A DNA stretch of 64,000 bases from Psychrobacter aquimaris. GTDB taxonomy: Bacteria > Pseudomonadota > Gammaproteobacteria > Pseudomonadales > Moraxellaceae. The position numbers and the translations under genes were made by a program. Under the pieces are notes generated by a model. It was not told the origin of the DNA and searched no databases. It worked only from the letters and a program-made list of their open reading frames with translations. This document shows, in pieces, positions 43,874-53,855 of the stretch. Within the stretch, counting starts at the first letter, position 1, and the number at the start of each line of letters is the position of its first letter. The DNA lies in NCBI RefSeq assembly GCF_016107525.1, contig NZ_JABASR010000007.1, positions 124,001-188,000 on the forward strand. The letters run 5' to 3'.

Positions 43874-43922
43874 TTTTTGTCTCATATAGGCATGATAGAT
43901 AATAAGCATCCAAAAAAGAAGA

Positions 43923-44222
43923 ATGATTATGGAAAACACGGATATAACAAAACCTATAAAAAACATTGAGCCATGGTGGCAACGGTTTGCCGCTGGTCTA
44001 AATGAGTTTTATCATGCGCCTTATCGTCAAACGATGGCACGCGCCGCACGTGATGAAGAAGATTTTTTTATGTTACTCATGTTTGCGGAAAGCTTAGGTA
44101 TCGACAATCCTGCCAGCTTTTATACGCTAGAATTACAGCCATTATTTTTAGAAAATTTTCACGAATGGCATACACGTATGGGCATGGATAGATGTCCATT
44201 CGACCATGTCGGTTGCTGCTAA
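43923..44222 (+). CDS. Cory-CC-star family small protein
   Basis: 99 residues, ending in GMDRCPFDHVGCC with two cysteines right before the stop, the mark of the family NCBI calls cory-CC-star. The start is ATG at 43923 or 43929. Inside are conserved EPWWQRFAAGLNEFYHAPYR and FFMLLMFAESLGIDNPASFYTLEL. Next gene is an ArsA-type ATPase, 33 bases on, as is usual for this family. Cysteines C89, C98 and C99 could bind a metal or a metalloid. Function unknown, association with the ATPase is seen. Confidence 0.75.
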   Translation: MIMENTDITKPIKNIEPWWQRFAAGLNEFYHAPYRQTMARAARDEEDFFMLLMFAESLGIDNPASFYTLELQPLFLENFHEWHTRMGMDRCPFDHVGCC

Positions 44223-44255
44223 CTTCCTTTTAATTAATTAAAATGAGATACAAGT

Positions 44256-45290
44256 ATGGCATTACACCCTTTACATGGCTTGGTAGAGCAACTGGCGCCG
44301 CAGCCTATTATATTTATCGGTGGAAAGGGTGGTGTGGGGAAAACCACCACTGCCGCTGCACTTGCCAGCTATTACGCCAATCAAGGCAAAAAGACTTTGA
44401 TTGTCTCAACCGACCCAGCACACAGCTTGGGCGATGTATTAAATACAAAGCTTAATAACGCAAAAACAGCAATATCACCTTATTTAGATGCCATCGAACT
44501 AAACCCTGATGTAATCGTTGACGAGCACTTTGCTCAAGTTGAGCGTACGATTACCTCCTATGCCAATCCAGATATGATGCCAAAAATTCGCGAGCATCTA
44601 CGGCTATCAAAATCAGCGCCTGGCGCACAAGAAGCCGCCATGCTTGAATCCATGTGTCAGCACTTGGTTGCGGCAGCAGATGCTGGCTATGAGCATATAA
44701 TTTTTGATACCGCGCCAACTGGGCATACATTGCGTTTATTGGTATTGCCAGAGATGATGGGTGCATGGACAGATGGACTACTTGCTCAGCAGCGTAGACA
44801 GGCTAAATTGCGCTCGGTAGCGACGCATTTGGATAGTCATAATCAAAAAGGCAATCAAACAAAGAACCATCAAAACGATGTGGCAAATCCATTTGCGACA
44901 AAAAAATCTGATCGCTGGGAACAAGCAGTATCCGTTTTAGAAAAGCGCAAGCAGTTGTTTCGCCAAGCAGGGTTGCTGCTGCATGATCGTACACAAACGG
45001 CGATTGTGTTGGTTATGACTGCCGATGTATTGCCGTTGGCTGAGACCAAACGAGCTATCGAACAGCTAGAAGACAGTAAGCTCACGCCAGCAGCAATAGT
45101 CATCAATCAATTGATATCAACGACGCAGTCAGATGAGTTTTGGCGTCGTCGTGCTGAGCGCCAGCAGCAATTAATGCAGGATATCGAAAAGAATTTTTCT
45201 AAGTACCCCTTGTATCCAATTTATCTGCAGCAAACAGACGTACGCGGAACAGATGCATTAAGTAGGTTATTAAGTACAGTAAGTCAGTAA
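44256..45290 (+). CDS. ArsA/GET3-family ATPase
   Basis: 344 residues. Deviant Walker A GGKGGVGKTTTAAALASYY (about 23-41), switch I STDPAHSLGDVL (about 50-61), and the later HIIFDTAPTGHTLRLLVLPEMM, all characteristic of ArsA/TRC40 ATPases. It lacks the long duplicated second half of the arsenite pump ArsA, and there is no arsB or arsenic regulator near. It pairs with the cory-CC-star gene, so it probably handles a metal cofactor, a membrane protein or a small thiol-bound ligand. The exact role is unknown. Confidence 0.85.
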   Translation: MALHPLHGLVEQLAPQPIIFIGGKGGVGKTTTAAALASYYANQGKKTLIVSTDPAHSLGDVLNTKLNNAKTAISPYLDAIELNPDVIVDEHFAQVERTITSYANPDMMPKIREHLRLSKSAPGAQEAAMLESMCQHLVAAADAGYEHIIFDTAPTGHTLRLLVLPEMMGAWTDGLLAQQRRQAKLRSVATHLDSHNQKGNQTKNHQNDVANPFATKKSDRWEQAVSVLEKRKQLFRQAGLLLHDRTQTAIVLVMTADVLPLAETKRAIEQLEDSKLTPAAIVINQLISTTQSDEFWRRRAERQQQLMQDIEKNFSKYPLYPIYLQQTDVRGTDALSRLLSTVSQ

Positions 45291-45317
45291 CAGTATTATC
45301 CATAGCATAGTGAATAA

Positions 45318-46958
45318 TTAAGACTCACGCTTGTAGGACTGTAATTTGCCCGACAGCGACCATGCCATATCCGCACGCAGTAACTGCGCCTGTTCAGACT
45401 TACCACTGCTAAGCGATGACCATTGCGGTTTACCACGGGCTTTTTTTAGCTCACTGGGTAATTTATTCGCAGGCCATACAGTAATAGAATTGCTATCTTC
45501 ATCGGCATTATTATTGTAACTGCCATTATTTGACGATGCATCAAGGCTGTTTTTCTCGCCTTTATATAATAGTTGAGTAGCAGCATGGCCGCGATGGCGT
45601 AGGGCAGTGAGTAAGTCGATCGCTCGCGTTGCTAGCAATGTCAACGTCGCAGGATCGATATACAAGCGTTTTACCCCAGTGAGCCTATCTGCAATATTAC
45701 TGGTATTAGATAGTAACCCGCCTGCAATACCACCTATCGCTGCACCCAAGCCCAATGTCGTGCCAAGCGCTGCTGCATCAATACCCAATCCTAGAAGCGC
45801 ACCAGCTGCTGCACCAGACGTCGTACGAATACCATAGCTCTTGAGCAGCTCAGGATCGAATGGATCTTGCTGATATGCTTGTAATTCAAGTGGGGTTGCT
45901 GCAACTGCGTTATCATAAAATTTATACAGGTTAAGAAGATTGTACTGCATCGCCCGTTCACTTTGTCTCACGGCTTCTTGCATTTGTTCTAAGACTGGCA
46001 TTGGGTCGTCATCTTCACTAATCTCACGAACAAAAGCGGCAACATTGATTAAAAAATCAGCAATAATGATATTGGCCTCGTCATACAGTTGCGCCCAGTC
46101 TTCAGTGCGCCGTGCCATTAATTTCTCAAGCATCTCAGAGTGGGTAAGCATGGTGGCTAAATTCTGCCATAAGCGCATTTCATCTTCAAATTCAAAAGCA
46201 ACGGAATCAAAGCGTGTGGAAATATGTAAATTGCGTCTTGCCAGCATGGTCTGCCAATCATCAATATTGGCATTCTGACTGTCGGTAAAGTTAAAAACAG
46301 GCATGACAGGAATGGCTGCCCAAGACAAAATAGCCAGCTCGTCTTTATATTTACCCAATACTGGCTCACGAGCATCTACCACATAGATAGCCATATCACT
46401 TGCCAGCAGCTGCCGAATTACTTTGGCTTCTTGGCTGTAGTCGTAGCTGTCTGAAACTCTGCTACTATCTATACTTTGAGCAATATCAGCGGCCAAAAAT
46501 TGCTGCAAGCGCTCAATACCATCACGTCGACTGGCGGTATTGTCCTCCAGCCAATCCATGAGTCCTGAGGCATCCTCTAAACCAGGTGTGTCGTATAACG
46601 CCACTAGCACCTCGCCAGTTTGACTGTCTGTCAACCTTGCTTGCTCAACGTGGCGCGTGGTCGCCGCTTCATTTTTGACTTCACCAAAATACACATCACG
46701 TAGTAATGTGCGCAGTATGGATGTCTTACCAGTATTGGTATGGCCAACGACGGCCAATTTGAGTGCTTCACCACTGGCGATGGTTTTCTTTGTCATATTT
46801 GTCGTTACGGCTGCTGTTGATGGCTCAGTTGGTAAAGGTCGATTGTCCTGAGTTACAGGCGGATTTGAGTTGTCAGGAGTTGGCTCATAAGCCTTGTCTG
46901 CAAAGAGACCAGCAGGCTTATTGTGCTCATAATTCTCTTTTTTATTATCATTATTCAT
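45318..46958 (-). CDS. GTPase with DUF3482 domain
   Basis: 546 residues. The GTPase domain (about 65-270) has G1 GHTNTGKTS, G3 DTPGLED, and a NF(T)D-like G4 in VFNFTDSQN. The C-terminal DUF3482 region contains a glycine-rich hydrophobic stretch (about 390-425, GLGIDAAALGTTLGLGAAIGGIAGGLLS) that may bury in the membrane. The N-terminal 60 residues are polar. Known: it is habitually encoded next to a DUF2868 membrane protein, as here (88 bases upstream). Role unknown, possibly envelope-related. Confidence 0.85.
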   Translation of the reverse strand: MNNDNKKENYEHNKPAGLFADKAYEPTPDNSNPPVTQDNRPLPTEPSTAAVTTNMTKKTIASGEALKLAVVGHTNTGKTSILRTLLRDVYFGEVKNEAATTRHVEQARLTDSQTGEVLVALYDTPGLEDASGLMDWLEDNTASRRDGIERLQQFLAADIAQSIDSSRVSDSYDYSQEAKVIRQLLASDMAIYVVDAREPVLGKYKDELAILSWAAIPVMPVFNFTDSQNANIDDWQTMLARRNLHISTRFDSVAFEFEDEMRLWQNLATMLTHSEMLEKLMARRTEDWAQLYDEANIIIADFLINVAAFVREISEDDDPMPVLEQMQEAVRQSERAMQYNLLNLYKFYDNAVAATPLELQAYQQDPFDPELLKSYGIRTTSGAAAGALLGLGIDAAALGTTLGLGAAIGGIAGGLLSNTSNIADRLTGVKRLYIDPATLTLLATRAIDLLTALRHRGHAATQLLYKGEKNSLDASSNNGSYNNNADEDSNSITVWPANKLPSELKKARGKPQWSSLSSGKSEQAQLLRADMAWSLSGKLQSYKRES

Positions 46959-47046
46959 AATAGCGTCTTATATTTATTAATGGCCAAAACATACAGTGGT
47001 GATCTATTGTAAAAAAATCTACGGAAATTCAGCTTTAGTATCGATA

Positions 47047-48423
47047 TTAAGAGTCCATATTCACTAAGCCAATTTTTCGGGCAGACAAGGCGGTTTGCCA
47101 CTGCTGATAACGAACATCTTGATGGTTTGCAACCTGCTTGGTTAACTCTAAAGCGCTTGAATCACTCAGCAGCTGCACAATAAGTCCGTCTTTTGCATGG
47201 CTAGCGATTTGATCAAGTTTACGTAGCGTACCGCGGTCAGGGAGCGCTTTGCTATGAATACCCAACAAAACTTGCACCGGATGATCATCTAAATATTTTT
47301 TGAGGCGTGCCATATCATCGCGGTCATCAATAATGCCAAAATTTTCAATATCGCTATCCATGTTGATATCTGCATTAAGCCCCGACTGCCACCAGTGATT
47401 CTGCTCTGATGGATACTCAAGCAAAGCCACCAGTTTCTTGCCAGCGCTGACTTGGGCTTTTGGGGCAATAGGGACGGACGCTTCATTATTAAAGTCATCA
47501 GCATCTACCACCTGACGCTGCCAAAAATTCAAAATCTTTTGATAATAGGGCTGTTTGATGTCTAAACGCATTTTTTTGCGACGAAACATCAATGCGCAAA
47601 ACGCCCAAGCAATCGCTCTTGGTACAATACCGTACATCAGCAAGCTACCAACCAATAAGCCTGCCCATTGCCGTGCGACAGCCAATGGCATCGCATCAGT
47701 CACCAAGCGGCTCTGTACAATAGCGGTACTATCCGGCACATCAAATCCCACCATACTTGGTAGCCAGCCAAGTAACTGTGTCAAAGTAATCAGTGCCTGA
47801 TCGGATAGTAAAGTTGACTCCCAGCTAAAACTATACTGACGGACAATCAACAAAAAGATAATCGCCAGCAGCATACCCGTCAACGTTGCCAGCCATAACT
47901 GATGACTAAATCGCCCCAAATACCAGCGCATCCCGCTATGCTGTAATTGGCGCTCATACAGATCAACAGCCGCCTTGGTGACATCATCCTTACCACGTAT
48001 GAGATAACTGGGACTGACAAAGTTGGCAAACCAATTCGAGGATTGCTTGCCTTGATTAATCACGGTCATCACCAGCCAGCCCAACAGCATAATGGTATGA
48101 AACCCTAGTAGGCAGACAAGTACGTAAAAGAAATTTACCACATTGGTCTGTAGTAAGGTAAATAAGCCCAAAAATCCCGATAGACACCACAGCACGCTCA
48201 TGACTACCATGAGGCCTTTAATACGACCGTCAATTTTGCCCAATACTCGTGCCAGCTCACCGTTACTATCGATACGTGAGGCTCGGCGGTGCAATTTTTG
48301 AATGGGCTTGCCATCCTCACCTTGTAGCTTTTCCGTGATAAGTAGCGGGTCAGTGGCAAAGACATGTTGCTGAGTCTCAAGCGTGCGTACCAACTCAGTC
48401 AATTGATCTTGGGGTGATAGCAT
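47047..48423 (-). CDS. DUF2868 membrane protein
   Basis: 458 residues with about four transmembrane segments (LMVVMSVLWCLSGFLGLFTLL; FFYVLVCLLGFHTIMLLGWLV; LATLTGMLLAIIFLLIV; LLVGSLLMYGIVPRAIAW), then a soluble C-terminal part with IDDRDDMARLKKYLDDHP. This is the DUF2868 pattern. It is the first gene of a two-gene unit with the DUF3482 GTPase. Inference: a membrane receptor or anchor for the GTPase. Confidence 0.85.
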   Translation of the reverse strand: MLSPQDQLTELVRTLETQQHVFATDPLLITEKLQGEDGKPIQKLHRRASRIDSNGELARVLGKIDGRIKGLMVVMSVLWCLSGFLGLFTLLQTNVVNFFYVLVCLLGFHTIMLLGWLVMTVINQGKQSSNWFANFVSPSYLIRGKDDVTKAAVDLYERQLQHSGMRWYLGRFSHQLWLATLTGMLLAIIFLLIVRQYSFSWESTLLSDQALITLTQLLGWLPSMVGFDVPDSTAIVQSRLVTDAMPLAVARQWAGLLVGSLLMYGIVPRAIAWAFCALMFRRKKMRLDIKQPYYQKILNFWQRQVVDADDFNNEASVPIAPKAQVSAGKKLVALLEYPSEQNHWWQSGLNADINMDSDIENFGIIDDRDDMARLKKYLDDHPVQVLLGIHSKALPDRGTLRKLDQIASHAKDGLIVQLLSDSSALELTKQVANHQDVRYQQWQTALSARKIGLVNMDS

Positions 48424-48668
48424 AATGCAATAACATCCATATAAAAGCGTTTATGTAGGAGATGATTTTTGATTATTGTAGCGTATATATAATACTGATG
48501 ACGTCTATTATTTTGAGAGGATACTAGCCAAATGTTAGCAAACGGACATTGATTAAGCATTTTTATCATGGTAAAGACAATAAAAATCAGCCAAAATAAA
48601 TAATGCACAGAATGATAATGACAAGGGTAAAAAACGCTGTTAAAAAAGAATCCAAAAAAGGAATCGTT

Positions 48669-49454
48669 ATGAATAACAGAGCGTATCTAATCGTTGGTGG
48701 TACAGGCGGCATTGGTAGAGCGATGATCAAGCAATTAGTAGATAACACTGCCAGTGACAATGACAATAAGAAGACCGATAATGGTGAAAAACAAGATATC
48801 CATGTTTTTGCCACTTATCATCGAAACATACCTGATTTTGAGGCAGACAATCTGCATTGGATATCCATGAACATCTGTGACGAACAAAGTATCCAGCAAG
48901 CAGCCAAGGTCATTCAGCAGCAAACCCCTCATATTGATTGGATTATCAATTGTGCAGGATTGTTGCATACGGCGACGCAGCAGCCAGAAAAAGCACTGCG
49001 TCAGGTTGATACTGAGTTCTTTTTACAGAATATGCAAGTGAATGCCTTAGCTAGCTTGCTTATAGCCAAACATTTTAGACCCCTATTAGCCAAATCTGCG
49101 CGTAGTAATGACAAGCCCGCAGTTTTTGCGACGATTTCCGCGCGCGTTGGTAGTATCAGTGACAATCAATTGGGCGGCTGGTATAGCTATCGTATGAGTA
49201 AAGCGGCACTCAATATGGGCATGAAAAATCTGAGCATTGAATGGAATCGCTCGCTTAAAGACGTGTGCGTGGTTGTCATGCAGCCAGGGACGGTGAATAC
49301 GCAACTATCCGCACCTTTCCAAGGCAATGTGGCTGAAGGTCAGTTATTTTCGCCAGCCTATAGTGCAGAATGCTTATTAGAAGTACTTAACCGTATGACA
49401 GCTGCGCAATCAGGAAGCTTTGTTGACTGGGCAGGGGAATCCATACCTTGGTAG
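48669..49454 (+). CDS. SDR-family oxidoreductase
   Basis: 261 residues from ATG at 48669, which has AAGGAATC seven bases upstream; a longer frame from 48603 has no comparable ribosome site. NAD(P)-binding GGTGGIGRA (about 9-17), NCAGLL after a strand (about 100), and the catalytic YRMSK. Length and motifs match the CsgA/C-factor-like group of classical short-chain dehydrogenases. Substrate unknown. It faces prpD across a long hairpin terminator. Confidence 0.88.
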   Translation: MNNRAYLIVGGTGGIGRAMIKQLVDNTASDNDNKKTDNGEKQDIHVFATYHRNIPDFEADNLHWISMNICDEQSIQQAAKVIQQQTPHIDWIINCAGLLHTATQQPEKALRQVDTEFFLQNMQVNALASLLIAKHFRPLLAKSARSNDKPAVFATISARVGSISDNQLGGWYSYRMSKAALNMGMKNLSIEWNRSLKDVCVVVMQPGTVNTQLSAPFQGNVAEGQLFSPAYSAECLLEVLNRMTAAQSGSFVDWAGESIPW

Positions 49455-49496
49455 CGCTAAACGATTAAAAGGTTCATAAAGCCAATTCAATAGATA

Positions 49497-49549
49497 AAAA
49501 CAGGGCGTGTCGTTGTCGTTAATATGATGACAATGACAGGTCCTGTTTT
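49497..49549. terminator. Long hairpin terminator between SDR gene and prpD
   Basis: Outer stem AAAACAGG/CCTGTTTT around a second imperfect stem (TGTCGTTGTCG paired with TGACAATGACA, several G-U pairs). Lies between converging genes and ends in T-rich sequence on both strands. Confidence 0.75.
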
Positions 49550-49587
49550 ATTGATAATATAAGGGTGATTCTTAGATAGGAAAATGC

Positions 49588-51117
49588 TTAGTTCGCCATA
49601 AATAAGTCCATAAACTCATGTACTGCGGTGTGTTCTAAGCGCTTTTGATCGCTACAAAGGGCAAAAATATCCTGACAGCGACTGTCGATAAATCGCGTCG
49701 CCAAACTGGCACGAAACTTGGCTTCTAAGATAGGCAAGCCTTCTTTGCGGCGACGTTTATGTCCGATTGGGTATTCGACAGCAACCTTGTCGGTACTGCT
49801 ACCATCTTTAAAGAATATCTGAATGGCATTGGCAATCGAGCGCTTACTTGGGTCATGATAATCTTTTGAATAACCCGCATCTTCTTCTACGATCATCTTG
49901 CGGCGTAGCCCATCGATCAAAACATGGTGCTGCGCATGATAATCGTCTTCATAATTTTCTGCCATTAAATCCCCAGTTAGCAAAGGCACCGCGACCATAT
50001 ATTGCAAACAATGATCTCGATCAGCAGGGTTGGCCAATGTGCCTTCTTTAGAGATGATTCTAATCGCGGATTCATGGGTGGTCAGGACAATTTTTTCAAT
50101 ATCGTCGATTCTATCGTCAATACGTGGATGTAAAATAACAGCAGCCTCGCAAGCGGTCTGTGCATGAAACTCGGCAGGGAAGCTTAACTTAAATAAGATA
50201 TTTTCCATCACATAACTGCCAAAATCACGCTGAAAAGTAAAATGGCGCTCGTTTTCAGGCTTAAGGGCTAAGTCTTTATTGGTATGGCTAAACAACACGT
50301 CATAAAACCCCCACTGCGGTGCGGAGAGTGCACCAGGGATGCCCATTTCACCGCGACGGGTAATATCAACCAAGCGTACCGCGCGACTGGTAGCGTCGCC
50401 TGCCGCCCAAGATTTACGGCTACCGGCATTGGGTGCATGACGATAGGTGCGCAGTGCTTGACCATCGACGATCGCCTGCGAGATGGCAGCCATGATACGC
50501 TCACGTGGCAATTTATAGAGCTTGGCGACCACAGCAGTAGAGGCCAATTTAACTAAAAACACATGATCAAGACCCACACGGTTGAATGAGTTTTCGAGTG
50601 CAATGACCCCCTGAATCTCATGCGCCATAATCATAGCCTCGAGCACCTCACGCATGGTTAATGGCTGATGATTACGACTGATATTTTGTTGGCTGATATA
50701 GTCGGCGACCGCTAGGATACCGCCTAAATTGTCCGAAGGATGTCCCCATTCAGCAGCCAGCCACGTGTCATTATAATCAAGCCAGCGCACGATACAGCCA
50801 ATATCAAAGGCGGCTTTGATAGGATCTAAACGATGGGATGTGCCTGGAACGCGCGCGCCATGGGGTGTTAGCTGATCGGCACAATCTGGTCCCAAATGCT
50901 TGGTGCACTCAGGGAAACGTAACGCAAGCAGGCCGCAACCAAGCGTATCCATTAAGCAGAGGCGTGCGGTATTCCAAGCATCTGTGCTATTGGCGGAGTC
51001 GTTATCTATAGAATAGTTGAGCACATAATCAGCAATCTTTTGAATCTCAATATCGTATTCTGGTCGAACATTGCTTTCTACCGTTGCATCATTTTTATTT
51101 GAGTTATCATTTGACAT
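49588..51117 (-). CDS. prpD: 2-methylcitrate dehydratase (MmgE/PrpD family)
   Basis: 509 residues against 483 in E. coli. MmgE/PrpD motifs: CLMDTLGCGLLALRFPECTKHLGP, GTSHRLDPIKAAFDIGCIVRWLDYNDTW, EWGHPSDNLGGILAVADY, and FPAEFHAQTACEAAV. It dehydrates 2-methylcitrate in the methylcitrate cycle of propionate use. It is the last of the minus-strand methylcitrate genes, separated from prpF by an ABC exporter and a GNAT gene. A second route (acnD + prpF) is also encoded, so the step may be redundant. Confidence 0.9.
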   Translation of the reverse strand: MSNDNSNKNDATVESNVRPEYDIEIQKIADYVLNYSIDNDSANSTDAWNTARLCLMDTLGCGLLALRFPECTKHLGPDCADQLTPHGARVPGTSHRLDPIKAAFDIGCIVRWLDYNDTWLAAEWGHPSDNLGGILAVADYISQQNISRNHQPLTMREVLEAMIMAHEIQGVIALENSFNRVGLDHVFLVKLASTAVVAKLYKLPRERIMAAISQAIVDGQALRTYRHAPNAGSRKSWAAGDATSRAVRLVDITRRGEMGIPGALSAPQWGFYDVLFSHTNKDLALKPENERHFTFQRDFGSYVMENILFKLSFPAEFHAQTACEAAVILHPRIDDRIDDIEKIVLTTHESAIRIISKEGTLANPADRDHCLQYMVAVPLLTGDLMAENYEDDYHAQHHVLIDGLRRKMIVEEDAGYSKDYHDPSKRSIANAIQIFFKDGSSTDKVAVEYPIGHKRRRKEGLPILEAKFRASLATRFIDSRCQDIFALCSDQKRLEHTAVHEFMDLFMAN

Positions 51118-51265
51118 GGTTGTCTCCTCTTCCTTGAGTGTGCTACTTCCTTGACCTATTATCTCGGTAATGCTTTTAAATTAGCCATCATTTAAAAGTA
51201 GCATACTCAATATAAAACAACCAAATTGAATTATGTTAAGAATTAAAACCTTGCGAGCAGCGCGC

Positions 51266-51892
51266 TTAAATCATCAAATATAGCAGACCTAACACAAATA
51301 AGGCCGCCATGATAAACAGCAGAAAACTTAATACTTTGTTCGTCGTGGAGGCAGTATCAGCACGCTCTTTTTTTACTTTGTTTTTCTTGGCAACGTATAG
51401 AACCATTTTTACATGCTCTATATTGTCTTCAAGATAATGATCACCTTCAGGTACAAATCCTAAAGATTCATAAAAGCTGAGTAAATAGGCTTGTGCAGAG
51501 AGTATAATTGGGCGCTTCTTACCGTATTTTTTACGGCAGTGCGCAATGGCATGAATCATCATCTGCCGTGCGATACCCTCACCTCTGTGCTCTGATAATA
51601 CCAGCACTCTACCGATGGCAGGCATAGCAGTATGATTGGTCTTAATCGTAGGATCGGCGACTGATAGATTGGATTTTAATTTATTAAATTCAGGCGGAAT
51701 GATACGGCAGTAGCCTACCAACGCCTCGTTTTGATGCGCGATAAGATGTAGGCAGTCAAAGTCTACCTCATCCATATCTTGATAAGCGCAGTTTTGCTCA
51801 ACCACAAACACTTGCGATCGGGCTTTTAAAATATGGTACAGATCAACTGAGGTTAATTCATCAAAGGTTTTTATCGAAAATTCACAAGTCAT
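51266..51892 (-). CDS. ElaA-like GNAT acetyltransferase with C-terminal membrane segment
   Basis: 208 residues. The first ~150 match the ElaA-type GNAT domain (VDLYHILKARSQVFVVEQNCAYQDMDEVD, AMPAIGRVLVLSEHRGEGIARQMM with the Q/R-x-x-G-x-A pyrophosphate loop, LSAQAYLLSFYESLGFVPEG). Residues about 155-180 are charged, and the last ~20 (VLSFLLFIMAALFVLGLLYLMI) form one membrane segment. ElaA is normally a 150-residue soluble protein, so the tail is unusual. Substrate unknown. Confidence 0.8.
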   Translation of the reverse strand: MTCEFSIKTFDELTSVDLYHILKARSQVFVVEQNCAYQDMDEVDFDCLHLIAHQNEALVGYCRIIPPEFNKLKSNLSVADPTIKTNHTAMPAIGRVLVLSEHRGEGIARQMMIHAIAHCRKKYGKKRPIILSAQAYLLSFYESLGFVPEGDHYLEDNIEHVKMVLYVAKKNKVKKERADTASTTNKVLSFLLFIMAALFVLGLLYLMI

Positions 51893-51963
51893 AGTGGGCT
51901 AGCTTCTGGCAATAGGCGGTAAAAGATTGGCATTATAACGATTTAGGCACACATTAACCATTC

Positions 51964-53817
51964 CTAACCATTTAGAGTCTGGCTGATTTTATCCAAATTC
52001 AAGCTGTCAGACATGGCGCTAAATATCTCAAAATACTTGCCGTGTTTCTCATATAGCGCTTCATGCGTACCGGTTTCAACCACGCGACCATCTTCTATCA
52101 CAACCAAGTCATCGGCATCGATAATTTGTGCAATATTATGCGAGACCATAATCACGGTACGGTCTTTTTTGATGAGATCTAGACTTTTCTTCACTTGTTG
52201 GCTGGCGATGGCATCGAGGCTAGCAGTTGGTTCATCCAAAAACACAATGGGCGGATCTTTTAAAAACATCCGTGCCAGTGCGATACGTTGCTGTTGACCA
52301 CCAGACAATGACTTTGCTGTACTCTCATAGCCTTCTGCTAAATTAATAATTTGCTCATGAATCGAGGCTTTTTTAGCAGCGACGATAATATCTTCATCAG
52401 TGGCATTCATATCGCCATAACGAATATTTTCGCTAATCGTACCTGAAAAAATATGATTGCTTTGTAGTACCAAGCCAATATTTTGACGCAATTCATGGGT
52501 ATCGCAGTCGGCCAAATCATACCCATCTAAACATATTGTGCCAGCATCTGGCGCGTAAAACTTGACCAATAGATTAATAATGGTACTCTTGCCAGCGCCG
52601 CTTAAGCCCACCAGCGCAGTAATGCGATTGGGTTTAATAGTAAAACTGACATCTTTTAGCGCTTGCGTGCCATTAGGATAAGTAAAATCAACGTTTTTCA
52701 GCTCAATGTGACCTTTTAGATTTTTACTGCTCCTGCCATCGACATTTTCAACTTGCTCGTCATCTTCCAATATATCAAAAAAGCCTTCAGCATAAGTCAG
52801 AGCATTGTTGATTTGATCATAGATACGATGCAATTGACGAATAGGGGCGGCGACATTTTGAAACAGCATGACATGGAATAAAATCATACCGATGGTCATC
52901 TGGCCTTTTAATACAAAGTAGGACGTTAGCACAATGATAACCACCACACCTATTTGTTCGATAAAGGTTTTTATTGCATCATAAATAAAACCAATACTAC
53001 GAATACGCAGCTGATTGTCAGTCATGTCTTTTTGAATGGTTAAATGCTTTTCTGCTTCTATCGACTCACGGACAAAGGATTTCACCACGCTGATAGAATT
53101 AATCAGTGATATCACCAAACCACTTTTGGCTTCTCTATAGCCACGCATCTGTCGACGAAAACCTTGTAGACGCCGCGCTTGTTTTTGACTGATAAAAAAG
53201 TAAATGGGAATGATAATAAGACCGACCAAGCCTATCCAAAAATTGGTCGAAAACATAATGATGAGTGAGACGATCGCACTGGCAAACAGCGGTAGCATAT
53301 CGATAAAGAAGTTTTGCACTAAACTGGTTAAGCTGCTGACGCCATAATCGATACGCGTTTGCAACTTGCCGCTGTCGTTTTCGCTACTGGTATAAAATGC
53401 CATCCGATAGGTGAGGATGCGCTCAATGATTTTTTGCGATAAATCACGTGATAGATTGATACGAATCTTTTCGCCGAAGAAGCGTTGCCCAAACGAGATG
53501 AATATCGACAAGATCTCTTTGGTTAAGAGTACCGCACTGATAATGGTCAGCATGCGCACGCCAGCTTCCCAAGGCTCAGCGAGGGTAGCGATTTCGGTCA
53601 AGGTATCAACGGCATAGCGCAGCACAAAGGCATTAACTTGCGCGGTAAAGGAGCCAAGCACCGTTAATATCAAAGTGGCAATAATTAAAACTTTATATGG
53701 CGCGGCAAAAATGGCAAGCTTTTTGAGGATATCCCACAGCAATGCGCGCCGCTCCGTTTTTTTGAGCGGTGTTTTTTTGTCTAATTGCATACGGCGTGGC
53801 TGGGGAGATGTTGGCAT
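51964..53817 (-). CDS. ABC exporter, fused permease-ATPase
   Basis: 617 residues. Six transmembrane segments in the N-terminal half (about 35-340), then the ATPase: Walker A GLSGAGKST, signature LSGGQQQRIALARM, Walker B PIVFLDEPTAS and the H-loop MVSHN. This is a half-transporter of the MsbA/MDR type that works as a dimer in the inner membrane. Substrate unknown. It lies between prpF and a GNAT gene, which by itself does not say it is part of propionate use. Confidence 0.9.
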   Translation of the reverse strand: MPTSPQPRRMQLDKKTPLKKTERRALLWDILKKLAIFAAPYKVLIIATLILTVLGSFTAQVNAFVLRYAVDTLTEIATLAEPWEAGVRMLTIISAVLLTKEILSIFISFGQRFFGEKIRINLSRDLSQKIIERILTYRMAFYTSSENDSGKLQTRIDYGVSSLTSLVQNFFIDMLPLFASAIVSLIIMFSTNFWIGLVGLIIIPIYFFISQKQARRLQGFRRQMRGYREAKSGLVISLINSISVVKSFVRESIEAEKHLTIQKDMTDNQLRIRSIGFIYDAIKTFIEQIGVVVIIVLTSYFVLKGQMTIGMILFHVMLFQNVAAPIRQLHRIYDQINNALTYAEGFFDILEDDEQVENVDGRSSKNLKGHIELKNVDFTYPNGTQALKDVSFTIKPNRITALVGLSGAGKSTIINLLVKFYAPDAGTICLDGYDLADCDTHELRQNIGLVLQSNHIFSGTISENIRYGDMNATDEDIIVAAKKASIHEQIINLAEGYESTAKSLSGGQQQRIALARMFLKDPPIVFLDEPTASLDAIASQQVKKSLDLIKKDRTVIMVSHNIAQIIDADDLVVIEDGRVVETGTHEALYEKHGKYFEIFSAMSDSLNLDKISQTLNG

Positions 53818-53855
53818 AACACTCTATCAAAAATTAAAATAAGCCATGACTACGT

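Noticed and set aside
44256-45290. Arsenite efflux ATPase ArsA
   Set aside because: Single ATPase domain, no arsB/arsR/arsC nearby; paired instead with a cory-CC-star gene.
45940-46278. 112-codon plus-strand frame within the DUF3482 gene
   Set aside because: Antisense shadow, serine- and cysteine-rich composition, no ribosome site.
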